64,000 nt of DNA, from contig JADJAD010000012.1 of assembly GCA_016704465.1 (NCBI GenBank), positions 124,001 through 188,000 of the forward strand, in the 5' to 3' direction. A program made the translations under genes and the position numbers. Source of the stretch: Gemmatimonadota bacterium. Its GTDB lineage: Bacteria; Gemmatimonadota; Gemmatimonadetes; Gemmatimonadales; Gemmatimonadaceae. A model generated the notes under the pieces. It was not told the DNA's origin, made no database searches, and saw nothing but the letters and a program-made list of their open reading frames with translations. Positions 49,194-58,104 of the stretch are shown here, in pieces; positions within the stretch are counted from its first letter, which is position 1; the number at the start of each line of letters is the position of its first letter.

Positions 49194-49721
49194 TCACGCG
49201 GTGGTGAACGTGAAGATCATCCCGTAGCTCCCGTCGGCTCCCCGCCAGCCGGCGCCCATCATCCCCATCCCGCCGCTCATCATCCCCTCCGAGACCGCCC
49301 TCCCGCCCAGCGACGCGCACTGGGTGTGGTCGAGCGGCCTCCCATTCTGACCCTGCATGTCTCCGCCCATGTGGATGACGTAGGTGGTCCGGGCCCTGAG
49401 CGGTACGTCGGGTGTGAAGGTCAAGGTCCGACGGTCTGAAGACCAGCGCCACTTCCCGCCTACGGCGGACCCGGTGAGCGACCCCTCGTGGACGACGATG
49501 TACTTCTCCATATCGCGGCCCATCGGCCGGGAGAAGTTCATCGCCATCGACATGGTGATCGACACGCCCGTGACGCCGTTCGCAGGCGAGACCGACTGCA
49601 GTGCGGCCCGCCCGGTGTCGTCTGGCCCGCCCAGGATTGCGTCGCCCGAGCAGGCGGCAAGCGTCGCGAGCGCGCCAGACGCGATGAGGACAGACCGTGC
49701 CGTGCGCGTCCAGTTCCGCAT
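49194..49721 (-). CDS. Met-rich Ig-like (Big_5/SbsA) lipoprotein
   Basis: The 175-residue protein has a lipobox LAAC (C24) and an Ig-like domain opening with VSPANGVTGVSITMSMAMNFSRPM and closing with RTLTFTPDVPLRARTTYVIHMGG, as in SbsA Ig-like proteins. A methionine-rich insert (EGMMSGGMGMMG) lies before the last strand. Methionine clusters bind Cu+, and the gene lies convergent with the cus operon, so a copper-binding envelope role is plausible. Confidence 0.75.
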   Translation of the reverse strand: MRNWTRTARSVLIASGALATLAACSGDAILGGPDDTGRAALQSVSPANGVTGVSITMSMAMNFSRPMGRDMEKYIVVHEGSLTGSAVGGKWRWSSDRRTLTFTPDVPLRARTTYVIHMGGDMQGQNGRPLDHTQCASLGGRAVSEGMMSGGMGMMGAGWRGADGSYGMIFTFTTA

Positions 49722-49989
49722 AGGTACCTCCAGTGAACGTCCATAGGCGTACGATCAGCGCGGAAGCGCAGGTCGGCGCGCGGGACCCCGATCTTCCAAT
49801 GTCCGGCCCAGCCGCGGCGATGTCAGTCGGAGGTCGCGTAGAAACACGCGGCGCTTCCCCGACAACCGCCCCGTCCGCGTTCCCGGATGCGAGGAGGGGG
49901 GCGGATCTCCATATTCGTCGGACGCACGCCCCCGCTGCTTGCTGGGCGGTCGAGGGCTACGCTGTGCCACGAATCGTGGCATCCCGTCC

Positions 49990-50654
49990 ATGTCGGCTGT
50001 CCCCTTCGCGCCCGGAACCGCCGCGCCTGCCAGCCCCACCGTCCCGGTGCCGCCGGAGCCGCTCCGCGTCCTCCTCACGCGCTCGCGAGAGGGCGTCGGC
50101 AGCACGTACCGCACCTGTTTCCTGTGGGAAGCGCGGGTCAAGAACTTTCGGTCCATCCTCCGAGGCATCCTGGCGGTCGTTCGCGAGATCGAGGCAGGCA
50201 CATTCGGCAACGCGTACCGCGGCTCCTCGCTCAAGACGGTCTTGCACTCGGTGGCCGAGCAGCGCGAGCATTCCGAGGCGCCGACCACGCGTGGCTCTGG
50301 AAGCCAAAACTTCTCATCCCGGACACCTACGAATCGCCGGAGAACCATTGCGCCTTCGGCCGCTTTCTCGATACGTGCGTGCGCTGTACCACGGAGGTGC
50401 AGGTCCTCGCGGCCGTGCGGCGGCTTGCGGTCGTCCAGAAGTCTTTTGACACTTTCGAATGGAAGTCCTTTGACATTGCTCACAAAGCTGCCGTCGGATT
50501 CCTAACGAACGGAAAACTGGGCGAGGTTGTGAGCCCCTACCGACCATCTTGCCGACCCCGGCAGGATGGTCGAGTCGTCTCTGGGGGCGCGAAGCCGCCT
50601 GTCGTCGCCCGTCTTCAACGTGCAGTCTCGTCACCACCGCGCCCCCCGAATTGA
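49990..50654 (+). pseudogene. Frameshifted hypothetical protein
   Basis: The frame from ATG 49990 reads RVLLTRSREGVGSTYRTCFLW and ILRGILAVVREIEAGTFGNAYRG, then breaks near 50270. Another frame continues with GADHAWLWKPKLLIPDTYE, HCAFGRFLDTCVRC and VLAAVRRLAVVQKS. Together they give about 170 believable residues with many aromatic and Cys residues. I do not recognise the family. The DUF2384 gene follows, so it might be the partner of that antitoxin. Confidence 0.45.
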
Positions 50655-50707
50655 CAGACCCGCCGCCTGGCGGTAACCGTCCGGGACCACAACGGGTCGG
50701 GGAGAGT

Positions 50708-51148
50708 ATGGCCGCACCAGGAGCAGCCGCAGCCCTTCTCGGCGGAGCCACCGTGCTTGGCCGAGACGTGCACACCGATATCGAGCTTGCCGCGGAGATC
50801 GCTCAAGGGCTCCCCTCGGGGTCGCTCACCCACCTGGTCGAGGAACTCCACCCGGCCTTATCGCCACAATTGATCTACGCCCTCGTCGGGTCCGACGGCG
50901 CGCTCGATCTCAAACAGAGGAACCGCGAGCGACTGTCTCCCTCTGAATCAGATCGGCTGGCGCGTTTGGCGCGGATCGCCGTCCGGGCAGAGGAGGCCCT
51001 AGGAGACCGGGACACCGCATACCGGTGGCTCGGGACACACAACCGGGCGCTGGAGGGGCGGCAGCCTCTGGAGTTACTCGGCACGGACGCAGGCGCGACG
51101 GAGGTGCAGGAGGTGCTCGTGCGCATCGAGCACGGCGTATACGGCTGA
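50708..51148 (+). CDS. MbcA/ParS/Xre-type antitoxin (DUF2384), RES toxin missing
   Basis: ATG 50708 with GGAGAG upstream opens a 146-residue protein. It has the conserved LSPSESDRLARLARIAVRAEEALGD-type helices (for example RLSPSESDRLARLARI), YRWLGTHNRALEGRQPLELL and the closing VLVRIEHGVYG, a textbook match to RES-associated antitoxins. No RES toxin follows; the next frame is a restriction-nuclease remnant. It may be an orphan antitoxin left after toxin loss. Confidence 0.8.
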   Translation: MAAPGAAAALLGGATVLGRDVHTDIELAAEIAQGLPSGSLTHLVEELHPALSPQLIYALVGSDGALDLKQRNRERLSPSESDRLARLARIAVRAEEALGDRDTAYRWLGTHNRALEGRQPLELLGTDAGATEVQEVLVRIEHGVYG

Positions 51149-51204
51149 GTCACGCTTGAAGGTAGTCGGCCTGCTCCGGTGCGGCCTCAACGGCCTATCA
51201 GCCC

Positions 51205-51713
51205 CCAGATCCCGCTCATGCCTGACCCGAATATCCAACGTTGGGGAGACGCGCTCTACTGGGTCGACCGCTGCATCGCCCGGCGCCGAGGTCGTGAAGC
51301 TGATCGACGTGCTCTGGCTGAAGCGCGACCCGTTCGGCGTCCCGACCGGCGGCGTCGCCGGCGCGTTCGAGGTGGAGCACACGACATCCATCGACTCCGG
51401 GATCGTTCGAGTACTCGACGTGGCGCTCGGCGCACCGGATGCGGCCGTGACGCACCTGTTCCTCGTCGCGCCAGACGAGCGTGAGGCCGATGTGCGAGCG
51501 CCACGCGCGCGCCCCGCGTTCAGCCGCGTGTCAAATCTTCGCGTACGCTACCTGCCATACGGTGAACTTGCGCGTCCCCGAGCAACCATGGCGCGCTTCG
51601 GCACGGGGATGACGGCCGTCGAGGCCGTCGCGAACCTTGGTTTGATCTGCCCGATCAATGTGACGGATTGTAACCGCGCTCTGGATCCGTGCGCGGCCAG
51701 TACTGATGCGTAG
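51205..51713 (+). pseudogene. Remnant of a PD-(D/E)XK-type restriction nuclease
   Basis: One frame carries IPLMPDPNIQR; another, after a break near 51290, carries VVKLIDVLWLKRDPFG, AFEVEHTTSIDSGIVRVLDVAL and LFLVAPDEREADVRA, then RVRYLPYGELAR. These are familiar from the C-terminal nuclease part of a large restriction-like protein family, in which the EVEHTTSI strand carries acidic catalytic residues. The N-terminal portion is absent and the frames are disrupted, so it is probably a decayed copy. Confidence 0.5.
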
Positions 51714-51715
51714 AA

Positions 51716-52201
51716 CTAGGGACGTCGGGCTCGCGACGACCAGTGGATCGCGCTGATGTGCCAGCCGTCAGGGGCGGCAGTCGCGCGGGTCAGGACCATC
51801 AATTCCGCACCGGCCGTATTGATCGCGCGCCCTCGATATTCGCCCTGGGTGGTGCTCGTGGACGTCGACCACGCGACGTCGCCACCTACCACGACGCGCA
51901 CCGCGCTGCGTTCACTCTTCACGGCACGCGCGAAGCCGATGTCGCCCGGCAGGTGGTGGCTCCGGTACTCCTCCCGGGTTTCGACACCCCCGCTCTCAGC
52001 AATGGTCACGTCCGGCGCGAGCAGCGCGAGCGCGGCGGCGCTGTCGCCGGCGGCAAGAGCCGTGTGAAAGCGCGCGACGGTGCGCGCCACGGCCGCGGAG
52101 TCCGCAGTCTGGGCGCGGGCGACGGTCGGCATGATCGCGCCCATCAGGAGGCCATAGGAGGCGGCGAGCGCGACGGACATGCGGCGAACGGTCGGGTGCA
52201 T
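51716..52201 (-). CDS. Exported NTF2/SnoaL-like protein (DUF4440 type)
   Basis: From ATG 52201: signal peptide ending VARAQ, then a cone-shaped NTF2 fold: ARTVARFHTALAAGDSAAAL, LLAPDVTIAESGGVETREEY and a C-terminal GWHISAIHWSSRARR. No catalytic residues are evident. It is clearly related to the protein at 63110-63581, which ends in almost the same IHWSSRRRR motif. A third NTF2-like protein lies at 57540. All three flank copper genes. It is downstream of, and convergent in function with, the copper ATPase on the same strand... its transcription continues from that direction only if the 115-bp gap has no terminator. Confidence 0.75.
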   Translation of the reverse strand: MHPTVRRMSVALAASYGLLMGAIMPTVARAQTADSAAVARTVARFHTALAAGDSAAALALLAPDVTIAESGGVETREEYRSHHLPGDIGFARAVKSERSAVRVVVGGDVAWSTSTSTTQGEYRGRAINTAGAELMVLTRATAAPDGWHISAIHWSSRARRP

Positions 52202-52315
52202 CACGGTGAAGCCTCGAGAGGGGTCAGAAGGGAAACGCGGAGGGCCAGCGTCCGGTGACGCTACGGGGCCTCGTGGCTCGCGGCAAGGCGGGCGTGTGTG
52301 CAAGGCGCGGTGCCA

Positions 52316-54505
52316 TCACAAACGCGCGCGGCGGAGCAACTGGGCGTTGACGGCGACGATGATCGTGCTGAGCGACATGAGCACCGCACCAATCGCAGGC
52401 GTCAGAACAATGCCCCAGGGGGCCAGCACTCCGGCGGCGAGCGGGATGGCGACGATGTTGTAGCCGGCCGCCCACCACAGATTCTGGACCATCTTGCGGT
52501 AGGACGCGCGCGACAGCGTGATGATGCGCGGAATATCGCGAGGGTCAGATCGCACCAGCACGATGTGTCCGGCTTCGACCGCGACGTCAGTGCCCGCGCC
52601 GATGGCTATGCCCACGTCCGCCGTCGCCAGTGCCGGCGCATCGTTCACGCCATCGCCAACCATCGCGACCCGTCGCCCAGACTCTTGGATCTCTCGCACG
52701 TGCCGCGCCTTGTCTTCGGGCAGCACTTGCGCCAGCACGTCGTCGATCCCCAACTCGGCGGCCACGGCATTCGCTACCTCGCGCGCGTCGCCGGTCATCA
52801 TGGTCACCTGCACGCCGAGCGCGTGCAGCGCGCGCATGGCTTCGTAACTCTCCGGGCGGATCGCGTCGGCGATGGCGAGTGCGGCAAGTACACGGCCGTC
52901 TTGCAGCAGGTAGATGACTGCCTGCCCGCCCTTCTTGGCGTCCGACACCGTTGCCGTCAGTGACGCAGGGACATCTGCGGAGCGCTCCTCGAGAAGGGCC
53001 GGTCCGCCCATCTCATACGTCACGCCATCGATGGTCGCCGCCACCCCACGCCCAGGCAGCCCACGCGCATCAGACACGGTCGGCATTTCGATTCCTTCTT
53101 CACTCGCGGTACGAATGATACCGCGTGCGATGGGATGCTCGGACTGCGACTCCACCCCTGCGGCGAGACGCAGCACCTGCTCTCGTGTCACCCCGTCGGC
53201 CATGGCCAGCGCGACGATGCGGAACTCGCCAAGTGTCAGTGTGCCAGTCTTGTCGAATACCACCGTATCGAGTTTGCGCGCTTCCTCCAACCCGCGTCGG
53301 TCTCGTACGAGCAGTCCGTGCCGCGCGCCGATTGCAGTGGAAATGGCGACCACCAGCGGCACGGCGAGCCCCAGTGCGTGCGGGCAGGCGATCACCAGCA
53401 CCGTCACGACGCGCACGATGGCGACATCGATGGTGGCGCCAACAGCGAGCCAGGCGACAAGTGTCACGAGCGCGGAACCGATGGCCACCCACGTCAACAA
53501 TCGCGCCGCACGATCCGCCAGAAGCTGCGCGCGGGACTTGGACGACTGCGCATCGGCGACCAATCGCATGATGCCCGACAGCTTTGTCTTCTCGCCGGTC
53601 CCGGTCACCGCGATCTCGAGCACTCCATCGCCGTTGATGGTGGCCGCGATCACTTCGTCGTCAACGCCTCGTTCCACCGGTCGTGATTCGCCGGTGATCA
53701 TGGCTTCATCCAACGTGCTCGAGCCGCGCACGATTGTACCGTCCGCCGGCACGCGTTCGCCGGGACGGATGAGGAGTTTGTCACCCTCGCGTAGCTCGCT
53801 CACCGCGACGGTCTCTGTCCCGCCACTCGTAATGCGCGTGGCTTCATCGGGCAGGAGCTTCGCCAACTCCTTCAGCGCGCCCTGTGCCTGCTGGATCGAG
53901 CGCATTTCGATCCAGTGCCCGAGCAGCATGATGGTCACCAGAGTCGCCAGCTCCCACCACAGTGCTTCGGCTCGTAGCACTCCCAGTTCGACCACCCACG
54001 AGAACACGAACGCCACCGTGATGGCCAGCGAGATAAGCGTCATCATCCCTGGCTGTCGCGCGCGCAGTTCGCCGGCGGCAGATCGGAGAAACACGAGGCC
54101 GCCGTAAAGGAAAACCAGCGTACCAAGGGCCGCAGGGATGCGGGCGGAGAACGGAAACACGGGCGCCGTGTAGCCGAGCAATTGTTCGATGTGCGCGGAC
54201 CAGATGACGACCGGCACCGTCAGTAACAGAGAAAGCCAGAAGCGGTCGCGGAACATGCCCGGGTTGTGGCCGGCGTGCTTGTCGTGACCGCCGGACTCGT
54301 GCGCTTCGGCTCCGTGCGCTTCGGCTCCGTGCGGCCCGGCGCCGTGTGGTTCAGCGTCGCGTGGTTCTGCGCCGTGAGGCGCGGCCCCGTGAGGCTCAGC
54401 GCGGTGCGGCTCGGCTCCGTGCGTCTCGGCTCCGTGCGCCGAGCCGTGGTGACGAGCGGTCTCGTGCACGTCGTGTTTTCCTGATTTCCCGTCGTTCCCG
54501 TGCAT
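52316..54505 (-). CDS. copB: P1B-3 copper-transporting ATPase (CopB type) with His-rich tail
   Basis: From ATG 54505, 729 residues. The metal site is CPH (CPHALGL, about residue 374), diagnostic of the P1B-3 group that exports Cu2+/Cu+ or Ag+. DKTGTLT lies near 416 and GDGVNDAPA further on, with MSLSTIIVAVNA in the last helix. The first 80 residues carry over 15 histidines in HGAEP-type repeats, a likely copper-binding tail. Frames upstream of 54505 are open but low-complexity. It lies 58 bp after pcoB on the same strand. Confidence 0.92.
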   Translation of the reverse strand: MHGNDGKSGKHDVHETARHHGSAHGAETHGAEPHRAEPHGAAPHGAEPRDAEPHGAGPHGAEAHGAEAHESGGHDKHAGHNPGMFRDRFWLSLLLTVPVVIWSAHIEQLLGYTAPVFPFSARIPAALGTLVFLYGGLVFLRSAAGELRARQPGMMTLISLAITVAFVFSWVVELGVLRAEALWWELATLVTIMLLGHWIEMRSIQQAQGALKELAKLLPDEATRITSGGTETVAVSELREGDKLLIRPGERVPADGTIVRGSSTLDEAMITGESRPVERGVDDEVIAATINGDGVLEIAVTGTGEKTKLSGIMRLVADAQSSKSRAQLLADRAARLLTWVAIGSALVTLVAWLAVGATIDVAIVRVVTVLVIACPHALGLAVPLVVAISTAIGARHGLLVRDRRGLEEARKLDTVVFDKTGTLTLGEFRIVALAMADGVTREQVLRLAAGVESQSEHPIARGIIRTASEEGIEMPTVSDARGLPGRGVAATIDGVTYEMGGPALLEERSADVPASLTATVSDAKKGGQAVIYLLQDGRVLAALAIADAIRPESYEAMRALHALGVQVTMMTGDAREVANAVAAELGIDDVLAQVLPEDKARHVREIQESGRRVAMVGDGVNDAPALATADVGIAIGAGTDVAVEAGHIVLVRSDPRDIPRIITLSRASYRKMVQNLWWAAGYNIVAIPLAAGVLAPWGIVLTPAIGAVLMSLSTIIVAVNAQLLRRARL
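54296..54436 (-). repeat. Degenerate 15-bp repeats coding the HGAEP His-rich region
   Basis: About nine imperfect 15-bp units encode residues 24-70 of the copper ATPase (HGAEP, HGAAP, HGAGP, HGAEA variants). In-frame expansion would vary the number of histidine ligands. Confidence 0.75.
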
Positions 54506-54563
54506 CGCCCGCCTTCCGTACCTCAGGGTGCGCTGCTGTGCTCGGCGATCTCGCCGGCACGTG

Positions 54564-55343
54564 TTATTGCCAGAGCCTAAGGCCTGCCACAAGTCGCGCT
54601 TCCCCGGCCGCCCCACCCGCTTGCCGCGCAAACTGTGCTGTGCGTCCATAACCCCGGTCCCACACCACACCGAAGTACGGCGCAAACTCGCGGCGCAGCT
54701 CAATGCGCGTTCGCAAACCGAACGAGGTACTGCTGAGTCCTCGCCCGATACCGAACTCAACTTCATCGCGTAGTGACACGGCGGACTCGAGACGGGGCTG
54801 CAACACCAGACGCTGCGTCAGGTACAGGTCGTACGACACGGTGAGATCGAGCGACACGTTGCCGTCCGTTGTCACGAACATCGACGGCTCCACCTCGAAC
54901 CAGCCGGGGGCCAAGCCCTGCAAGCCCGCTACCGCGCCCACGCGCGTCGCGGCGCTGCCGTCTTCATTCGCCTGGTCCACGCGCACGCCGATCTGCGCAT
55001 CCCACCAGGGCGATACGAGTCGACCGTACAGCACCTGGTACTCGCCATGCAGGCGACTGCCGCGTGTTGCGATGCCTCCGTCGGCCTTCGCCCAAAGACG
55101 GTTCACCGCGCCTCCGGTCCACGCCAGCAGGTCGTAGTTCACGGGGCGATTCACGCCGGAGGGTGCATACTCCAGCACTTCCGAGAGCACAAACGTCTCT
55201 CTCCCCCACGACATGTCGTGCGCGCTCGAATGAGGTAGCGTATCGACAACTTGCGCAGCCAACGGACCGCTGCTGGCCAACATCAATGCGACAATGAGCA
55301 CCGGCGCGGCCAAGAACCGCGTGACGCGATCAGGCTGCATCAT
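54564..55343 (-). CDS. pcoB: Copper resistance outer-membrane protein PcoB/CopB
   Basis: The 259-residue protein has a signal peptide (ending GPLAAQ) and the PcoB barrel pattern: VLEYAPSGVNRPVNYDLLAWTGG-like opening (LEYAPSGVNRPVNYD), RLVSPWWDAQIGVRVDQ, YDLYLTQRLVLQPRLE, GIGRGLSSTSFGLRTR and FAPYFGVVWDRGYG. It works with CopA in the outer membrane to sequester or oxidise copper. Its start overlaps the copA stop region by 14 bp, so the two are translated together. Confidence 0.9.
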   Translation of the reverse strand: MMQPDRVTRFLAAPVLIVALMLASSGPLAAQVVDTLPHSSAHDMSWGRETFVLSEVLEYAPSGVNRPVNYDLLAWTGGAVNRLWAKADGGIATRGSRLHGEYQVLYGRLVSPWWDAQIGVRVDQANEDGSAATRVGAVAGLQGLAPGWFEVEPSMFVTTDGNVSLDLTVSYDLYLTQRLVLQPRLESAVSLRDEVEFGIGRGLSSTSFGLRTRIELRREFAPYFGVVWDRGYGRTAQFARQAGGAAGEARLVAGLRLWQ

Positions 55344-57282
55344 GATGCCCCTCGTGTTCGCTCGCGGCTTTGCTTACGCGCACTTCGCGAAACATGCCGA
55401 CTTCCATGTGATACAGCACGTGACAATGAAACGCCCAGCGGCCGAGCGCGTCGGCCGTCACCAGCAGCGACACCCGCTCTGCGGGCTTCACGTTGATGGT
55501 GTGAATGCGCGGACTGCGGTTGCCGTGGCCGTTCTCCAATTCCATCCACATCCCGTGCAGATGCATGGGGTGATTCATCATGGTGTCGTTCACCATGGTG
55601 AGGCGTATCCGCTCGCCGTACGTCAGCTCAATCGGTGAAGCCTGATCGTACGGGATGCCGTCGATGGCCCACGTGTATCGCTCCATATTGCCAGTCAGAT
55701 GCAGCTCGATCTCACGCGTTGGGGCACGGAATTCTGCCCAAGGCTCCGCTGAGCGCAGCTCGGCGTATCGCAGCACGCGGCGCCCGTCCCCACCAAGGCC
55801 GACGCCAGGCTCCCCGAGGCGACTCTTGGTGCTCATGGGCACCATCGCGTTTCCAACCCCGTGCGTTTCCGAACTGTGAGGCGTTTCAACTGGCAGCGTA
55901 CCCGGTGCGCGCAGGGTAGCTGTCGCTATCGCGGACATATCGTGACCCGCGTGCGCGTCGGCGGTCGCCGCCGGGACCTTGGCCGGCATGGCGTGCCCCA
56001 TCGCCGCGTGATCCACCGCCGCACCGGTACTCGCAACCGTGTCCGCCTTCGCCCCGTGGTCCATGCCCTTCATGGCGCCATGATCCATGCCCTCCATGGC
56101 ACCGTGATCCATCCCCGCCATGGCACCGTGGTCCATGCCCATATCGGCCATGGTCAGCAGCGGACGACGGCGACGGGCAGGAAGCGCGGCGACGACACCG
56201 GCACTACGTGACAGAATGCCGGCCGTGAACCCACTCCGGTCCATCGCTTCCGCGTACACACTATAGGCATGGTCTTCGGGCAACTGCACGATCACGTCGT
56301 ACGTCTCGGCGAGCGCGATGCGGAACTCGTCGGTTTCCACCGGCTCGACCGGCTGGCCGCTCACCTGGACCACCGTCATTGGGACGCCAGGAATACGCAC
56401 GTCGAAGTACGAACCGGCCCCGGCGTTGATGACGCGCAGCAGCACGCGCTCCCCGGGCATGAACTCGCCCGTCCACGGTGCTTCGGCCGTACGCCCGTTT
56501 AACAGGAAGCTATACGTCGCGCCCGTCACATCGGCGATGTCGGTGGGGTTCATGCGCATGCCCGCCCACATGACACGATCACTCACTGCGGCCGAGAGGC
56601 CGTCGCGAGAGACATCGCGAAAGAAGTCCATCACCGTGCGACGCTGAAAGTTGTACGCGTCGGGCTGCTTCTTGAGACGGGAGAGCACTCTGTACGGGCT
56701 CTCGAACGTCCAGTCAGAGAGCACGAGCACGTGCTCACGGTCGTACGAGGGCCCGGTTCGCTCCGCAGGCTCGATGATCAGTGCCCCATAGTGCCCGAGC
56801 TGCTCCTGCAAACCCGAGTGGCTGTGGTACCAATAGGTACCCGCCTGATTGATCGCAAACCTGTACTCGAAGGTTTCGCCGGGACGAATGCCCGCAAAAC
56901 TCAGTCCGGGCACGCCATCCATCTCAGGCGGCAAGATGATGCCATGCCAATGAATAGACGTGTCTTCCGACAGCGTGTTCCGAACGCGGATCACGGCCTG
57001 TTCGCCTTCGCGAAACCGCAGCACCGGTCCCGGCACGGTCCCGTTGATGGTGACTGCTTTTGCGTTGCGTCCATCCAGTCGCACGACCGTTTCCGCGATG
57101 GCGAGGTCGTACTGGCGCACGTTGTTCGGCGCCGGGGGCAGCGGTCGCAAGCCGGCGTCGAGCAGGGCGTCGGGCGGCGATGCTCGCAGCGGAGAGGCTA
57201 GGGCGGAGCCCGCGCCGATAATTGCGGCGGTGCGTACAAAACTCCGACGGGATACGCGTGAAGACAAGCGCAAGTCGCTCAT
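55330..57282 (-). CDS. copA: Tat-exported multicopper oxidase CopA/PcoA
   Basis: The 650-residue protein begins with a twin-arginine signal (SRRSFVRTA). The four copper-ligand motifs are intact: HWHG (111-114), WYHSHSG (151-157), HPMHLHG and the final HCHVLYHMEVGM. An insert near residues 375-410 repeats MDHGAM four or five times, a Met/His copper-binding segment as in PcoA. It oxidises Cu+ to Cu2+ in the periplasm. A near-consensus promoter lies at 57330-57358. PcoB and the copper ATPase follow on the same strand. Confidence 0.93.
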   Translation of the reverse strand: MSDLRLSSRVSRRSFVRTAAIIGAGSALASPLRASPPDALLDAGLRPLPPAPNNVRQYDLAIAETVVRLDGRNAKAVTINGTVPGPVLRFREGEQAVIRVRNTLSEDTSIHWHGIILPPEMDGVPGLSFAGIRPGETFEYRFAINQAGTYWYHSHSGLQEQLGHYGALIIEPAERTGPSYDREHVLVLSDWTFESPYRVLSRLKKQPDAYNFQRRTVMDFFRDVSRDGLSAAVSDRVMWAGMRMNPTDIADVTGATYSFLLNGRTAEAPWTGEFMPGERVLLRVINAGAGSYFDVRIPGVPMTVVQVSGQPVEPVETDEFRIALAETYDVIVQLPEDHAYSVYAEAMDRSGFTAGILSRSAGVVAALPARRRRPLLTMADMGMDHGAMAGMDHGAMEGMDHGAMKGMDHGAKADTVASTGAAVDHAAMGHAMPAKVPAATADAHAGHDMSAIATATLRAPGTLPVETPHSSETHGVGNAMVPMSTKSRLGEPGVGLGGDGRRVLRYAELRSAEPWAEFRAPTREIELHLTGNMERYTWAIDGIPYDQASPIELTYGERIRLTMVNDTMMNHPMHLHGMWMELENGHGNRSPRIHTINVKPAERVSLLVTADALGRWAFHCHVLYHMEVGMFREVRVSKAASEHEGHHDAA

Positions 57283-57329
57283 AGAACAGTAGGCTAGCGA
57301 AGGCCCGAAGAAATATACCCCTAGGGAGT

Positions 57330-57358
57330 ATTGTACATACCCCCTACCCCTATGTCAA
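57330..57358 (-). promoter_or_regulatory. copA promoter with G-tract spacer
   Basis: On the minus strand TTGACA (57358-57353), a 17-bp spacer and TACAAT (57335-57330) are nearly perfect sigma-70 elements, 48 bp before the copA start. The spacer is TAGGGGTAGGGGGTATG, and a CCCTAGGG block lies just downstream (57319-57326). G-tracts of this kind are known in CsoR-type copper operators, so a CsoR-like or other repressor could act here. Confidence 0.7.
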
Positions 57359-57414
57359 TACCGCCTTCCCGGCGGGCCGCTTGCCGCGGCAAGGGGTTGA
57401 AATGCTGGGCAACA

Positions 57415-57429
57415 TTTACACGATGTAAA
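57415..57429. promoter_or_regulatory. BlaI-like operator copy 1: TTTAC-N5-GTAAA
   Basis: Perfect half sites TTTAC (57415-57419) and GTAAA (57425-57429). It lies between divergent copA and the NTF2-like gene at 57540 and is one of five identical palindromes in the copper region. Confidence 0.7.
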
Positions 57430-57472
57430 GTAGCTGGAATCGTTCGTATCGGGCACCTCTTGCGGCGACTAC

Positions 57473-57487
57473 TTTACGACGTGTAAA
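57473..57487. promoter_or_regulatory. BlaI-like operator copy 2: TTTAC-N5-GTAAA
   Basis: Half sites at 57473-57477 and 57483-57487, exactly 58 bp after copy 1 and 53 bp before the NTF2-like gene start. Tandem sites suggest cooperative repression of this divergent region. Confidence 0.72.
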
Positions 57488-57539
57488 CTTTCTGTTGAAC
57501 TAAAAGCTCCGCCTCCCTTCCTGCTTGCCACCCCGAGTC

Positions 57540-58058
57540 ATGACAGTTTTCCCCCGCGGGACACGCCTCGTTGTGCTCTTGTCCGCCATGCTGGTGGGCG
57601 CCGTTGCGCAGGCTCAGTCGCAAGCGCACGATGCTCACCATTCCGCGCCGAATGCTGAGGTTGCAGCCGTCGTGCAGGCTATGCGAGCGCTCTTTGCCGC
57701 AGCCGAACGAGGCGACCTCACGGCGCTCGATTCCCTGTATGCCGGTGACAGCCTGCTTGTCATCGAAGGAGCGGGCATGAATCGCGGCTGGGTGGACTAT
57801 CGCGACAACCATCTCGCACCGGAGCTCAAGGAGTTCCGCAACTTTCGCTATCGTCCGTTCGAGATCGAGGCCAGAGTCTCGGGGACGCTGGCGTGGGCGA
57901 CCTACCGTTACGCGCTCGCGGCTGACGTTCCGGATCGCAAGGTCGACGTGGTCGGGCGGGGTACGGCCATTCTGGAGCGGCGAGGTGATCGTTGGGTCGT
58001 GCGGCTGACTCAGACGGCGGGCCGTGCGCGTCGCCCCAGTGACCCGCCGATGCCGTGA
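57540..58058 (+). CDS. Exported NTF2/SnoaL-like protein
   Basis: ATG 57540 opens a signal peptide (VVLLSAMLVGAVAQAQ), then SQAHDAHHS, a short His motif. The NTF2 fold has AVVQAMRALFAAAERGDLTAL, YAGDSLLVIEGAGMNRGW and ATYRYALAADV. It is more distant from the proteins at 51716 and 63110 than those are from each other. It stands directly behind two operator copies and 47 bp before the BlaI-type regulator, probably its operon partner. Confidence 0.78.
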   Translation: MTVFPRGTRLVVLLSAMLVGAVAQAQSQAHDAHHSAPNAEVAAVVQAMRALFAAAERGDLTALDSLYAGDSLLVIEGAGMNRGWVDYRDNHLAPELKEFRNFRYRPFEIEARVSGTLAWATYRYALAADVPDRKVDVVGRGTAILERRGDRWVVRLTQTAGRARRPSDPPMP

Positions 58059-58104
58059 CGGCCGAGAGTTGCCCACGCGACACCGTCGCCTGTAGACTCG
58101 GCAC

